A DNA stretch of 64,000 nucleotides from Paractinoplanes tereljensis (GTDB taxonomy: Bacteria > Actinomycetota > Actinomycetes > Mycobacteriales > Micromonosporaceae), in contig NZ_BOMY01000008.1 of NCBI RefSeq assembly GCF_016862435.1, positions 124,001 through 188,000 on the forward strand. Direction: 5' to 3'. Within the stretch, counting starts at the first letter, position 1; each line of letters opens with the position of its first letter. This document shows positions 62,074-64,000 of the stretch, one piece after another. The notes under the pieces were generated by a model that was not told the origin of the DNA, made no database searches, and saw nothing but the letters and a program-made list of their open reading frames with translations. Position numbers and translations under genes: made by a program.

Positions 62074-63336
62074 ATGACTTACGATGTTGCTGTGCTCGGA
62101 CTCGGGTACGTCGGGCTACCGCTCGCCCAGCAGGCCACCCGGGCCGGCATGACCGTGCTCGGCTTCGACGTCAACGCGCGCGTCGTCGACTCCCTCACCG
62201 CCGGGAAGTCGCACGTGGACGACCTCAGCGACGCCGACGTCACCGAGATGCTGGCCGGCGGCTTCCACACCACCACCGACGAGACCCTGATCGCGCGGGC
62301 CGACACCGCGGTGATCTGCGTGCCCACCCCGCTGGCCGAGGGCGACGGCCCCGACCTGCGCGCCGTCGTCGGCGCCACCGAGGCGATCGGCCGCAACCTG
62401 CGCCCCGGCATGCTTGTCGTACTCGAGTCGACCACCTACCCCGGCACCACCGACGAGGTGGTCCGGCCGCTGCTCGAGAAGCTCTCCGGACTGACCGCCG
62501 GCATCGACTTCCAGCTGGCCTTCTCGCCGGAGCGGATCGACCCCGGCAACGAGAAGTTCGGCCCCCGGAACACCCCCAAGGTGGTCGGCGGCTACACCCC
62601 CGACTGCACCGACCGGGTGGCCGCGTTCTACGGCAGGTTCGTCGACACCGTGGTGCGCACCAAGGGCACCCGCGAGGCGGAGACCGCGAAGCTGCTCGAG
62701 AACACCTACCGGCACGTGAACATCGCGCTGGTCAACGAGATGGCCCGGTTCTGCCACGAGCTGGACATCGACCTGTGGGACGTGATCAAGGCGGCCTCGA
62801 CCAAGCCGTTCGGCTTCCAGGCGTTCTACCCCGGCCCCGGGGTGGGCGGCCATTGCATCCCGATCGACCCGAACTACCTTTCGCACAACGTCCGCAGCAA
62901 GCTCGGCTATCCGTTCCGCTTCGTAGAGCTGGCCCAGGAGATCAACGCGACGATGCCCGGCTACGTAGCCCGGCGCGCCCAGAACCTGCTGAACACCGAC
63001 GGCCAGGCGGTGCACGGCGCCACCATCCTGCTGCTGGGCGTTACTTACAAGGCGAACATCGCCGACCAGCGCGAGTCTCCCGCCACCCCGCTGGCCCGCC
63101 ACCTGGCCTCACTGGGCGCCACGGTGCTCTACCACGACCCGCACGTGGCCACCTGGAAGGTAGGCGACGTAGAGGTGGCCCGCACCGACGACCTGGAGGG
63201 CGCGGCCGCCTCAGCCGACCTGGTGATCCTGGTACAGCACCACCGCGAGTACGACGCCGACCACCTGGCCGGCGTAGCAAAGCGCTTCTTCGACACCCGA
63301 GGCGTAACCACCGCCCGCGAGGCGCACCGCCTCTAG
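62074..63336 (+). CDS. nucleotide-sugar dehydrogenase (UDP-GlcNAc/ManNAc 6-dehydrogenase type)
   Basis: A 420-residue NAD-dependent enzyme oxidising C6 of a UDP-hexose to the acid. GLGYVGLPLA is the Rossmann loop, ETAKLLENTYRHVNIALVNE the central helix with the catalytic Lys/Asn, and GVGGHCIPIDP contains the nucleophile Cys261. The length and AFSPERIDPGN resemble the WbpA/UDP-GlcNAc or UDP-ManNAc dehydrogenases more than Ugd. It probably supplies the sugar for the adjacent Stealth enzyme. A terminator-like hairpin follows. Confidence 0.9.
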   Translation: MTYDVAVLGLGYVGLPLAQQATRAGMTVLGFDVNARVVDSLTAGKSHVDDLSDADVTEMLAGGFHTTTDETLIARADTAVICVPTPLAEGDGPDLRAVVGATEAIGRNLRPGMLVVLESTTYPGTTDEVVRPLLEKLSGLTAGIDFQLAFSPERIDPGNEKFGPRNTPKVVGGYTPDCTDRVAAFYGRFVDTVVRTKGTREAETAKLLENTYRHVNIALVNEMARFCHELDIDLWDVIKAASTKPFGFQAFYPGPGVGGHCIPIDPNYLSHNVRSKLGYPFRFVELAQEINATMPGYVARRAQNLLNTDGQAVHGATILLLGVTYKANIADQRESPATPLARHLASLGATVLYHDPHVATWKVGDVEVARTDDLEGAAASADLVILVQHHREYDADHLAGVAKRFFDTRGVTTAREAHRL

Positions 63337-63349
63337 CTCTTTCCGGCTC

Positions 63350-63382
63350 GGGGTCCCGCCATTCCAGAAAGGACGGGACCCC
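63350..63382 (+). terminator. terminator hairpin after the dehydrogenase gene
   Basis: GGGGTCCCG (63350-63358) and CGGGACCCC (63374-63382) are a perfect 9-bp stem around a 15-nt loop, starting 14 bp past the stop. There is no U-tract. Confidence 0.7.
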
Positions 63383-63581
63383 AGCCCAGGCTTCCGCGAA
63401 ACGGAGGCCCAGAAAGATCAGATCCTTTCCGTACGCCCCGGCCCAGTCCCGTGGCACTCGGTCCCGGCCGGTGCAACTCGACCTCCGCGCGCCCGCCACG
63501 GGCGGGCCCGACCCAAGACCTCAACCCACCCCGCCCACGGCGCTCACCCGCCGACCAGAGACAAACACCAGCCTGTCCGAC

Positions 63582-63847
63582 ACTTTGCTCTGCTCACCTA
63601 TACGCGCTGCTCTGCTCACCTCGGGTAAGCGCCAGGTGAGACACCCCAGGCAACAGGGCGTTTTGCACGGCTTTGCCACTACCGTGCGGACCGGTTCTGC
63701 GTCCGGGTCTGCCCCGCCCGCTCCAGCAGGCAGACCTTGAAGACCTACTGCTCGCGGCGAACAGGAACTCCGCAAGATCGCACCAACCCTCAGGGCGCGC
63801 CTACCCAAGGTGAGCAGAGCAGCGCGTATAGGTGAGCAGAGCAAAGT
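63582..63847. repeat. 266-bp element with perfect 40-bp inverted terminal repeats
   Basis: 63582-63621 and 63808-63847 are exact reverse complements over 40 bp; homology continues imperfectly for about ten more bases inward (GGGTA-x-GCGC). Each arm carries TGCTCTGCTCACCT twice, 22 bp apart. The 186-bp core has two perfect hairpins: GCACGG/CCGTGC (63665-63687) and GGTCTGCC/GGCAGACC (63706-63736). No coding frame fits. The AC dinucleotide on both sides could be a 2-bp target duplication. It lies between convergent genes. A MITE/REP-like mobile unit or a large bidirectional terminator are the two main readings. Confidence 0.8.
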
Positions 63848-63943
63848 ACCCGCGGGGGAACGCCGTGGGGCGCGGTTGCGCGAGCGTCGCGGCACGTGCC
63901 GGTGATGCACGGTGGTCGCACGGTGGCGGGCCGATGCCATGCC

Positions 63944-64000
63944 TTAGCGCCCGGCGTCGCAGATCTTGCGGACTTGCAGTTCGGTCCTCACGGTAAGTCC
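63944..64000 (-). CDS. C-terminal end of a gene running off the window
   Basis: Read leftward from the right edge, the last 57 bases translate to an 18-residue C-terminus ending VRKICDAGR then TAA, with high G/C at third positions. The start is outside the window and no family can be named. If real, this gene converges with the sugar dehydrogenase and the inverted-repeat element lies exactly between them. Confidence 0.4.
   Translation of the reverse strand, partial: GLTVRTELQVRKICDAGR

Noticed and set aside
63521..63940. 139-residue minus-strand ORF containing LLCSPIRAALLT repeats
   Set aside because: It is the translation of the inverted-repeat arms; the repeat structure explains it better than coding.
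1..64000. CRISPR arrays, rRNA and tRNA genes
   Set aside because: No direct-repeat array with regular spacers, no rRNA signatures and no complete tRNA cloverleaf was seen by eye.

Overview
The window is GC-rich (about 70%) chromosomal DNA with many GTG starts, short start/stop overlaps and G/C-ended codons. It carries the actinobacterial MEP block (dxr, M50 protease, ispG), the rpsB-tsf-pyrH-frr-cdsA block and the rpsP-KH-rimM-trmD-rplS-lepB-rnhB block. Together with the small Cys-containing proteins at 41-42 kb, this points to a filamentous actinomycete, most likely Micromonosporaceae (Actinoplanes or Micromonospora type). The genus is an inference. No rRNA, tRNA, CRISPR array or complete transposon was found. 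Layout: 0-6.1 kb holds a cut-off nucleotidyltransferase, a VIT-family transporter coupled to methionine aminopeptidase, and a convergent pair made of a STAS anti-sigma antagonist and a very large histidine kinase/response regulator/SpoIIE phosphatase/RsbW-like hybrid. 6.3-13.1 kb is a catabolic operon (APC permease, glutamine-synthetase-like ligase, aldehyde dehydrogenase, SDR, two PuuD-like amidases) that fits gamma-glutamylation of an amine or amino alcohol. 13.3-19.5 kb is regulatory: a structured RNA region ahead of a MerR regulator, a TetR-controlled ABC/YhgE exporter with a perfect 30-bp operator, an LLM oxidoreductase and a Gly/Phe-rich PadR regulator. 19.6-33.9 kb carries the dxr-rip1-ispG operon, a GT2 enzyme, GNAT and YihY proteins, a PYROXD2-like oxidoreductase, an unusual metallo-beta-lactamase/Rieske fusion, a DivIVA-type protein, rlmN, cdsA and frr. 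33.9-40.6 kb holds pyrH, tsf and rpsB, then on the opposite strand yraN-comM-dprA. 40.65-43.26 kb is an accessory insertion between dprA and xerC: an AlpA-like HTH gene diverging from a probably leaderless small gene over nested palindromes, a Cys-motif small protein, a short GntR regulator and a lipoprotein. 43.3-54.3 kb returns to conserved housekeeping genes (xerC, an aminotransferase, an M23 protein, DUF2469, rnhB, NUDIX, two lepB, rplS, trmD, rimM, KH, rpsP, a DUF402 protein and an archaeal-type proS). 54.3-60 kb has a SigE-family sigma factor with a membrane-anchored beta-propeller partner, an amidohydrolase, an intact Uma2 nuclease followed by a truncated Uma2 remnant, ffh and a small membrane protein. 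60.2-63.3 kb encodes a Stealth sugar-phosphate transferase and a UDP-sugar dehydrogenase (cell-surface glycan). 63.58-63.85 kb, between two convergent genes, is a 266-bp element with perfect 40-bp inverted terminal arms and two internal hairpins. It is the most unusual non-coding structure in the window. How the genes work together: most housekeeping genes run on the minus strand in tightly coupled operons. The plus-strand genes are mainly short inserts, regulators or DNA-metabolism genes (yraN-comM-dprA-xerC). Regulation is visible as operator palindromes at the exporter, PadR and AlpA-like loci and as strong hairpins in several intergenic gaps.
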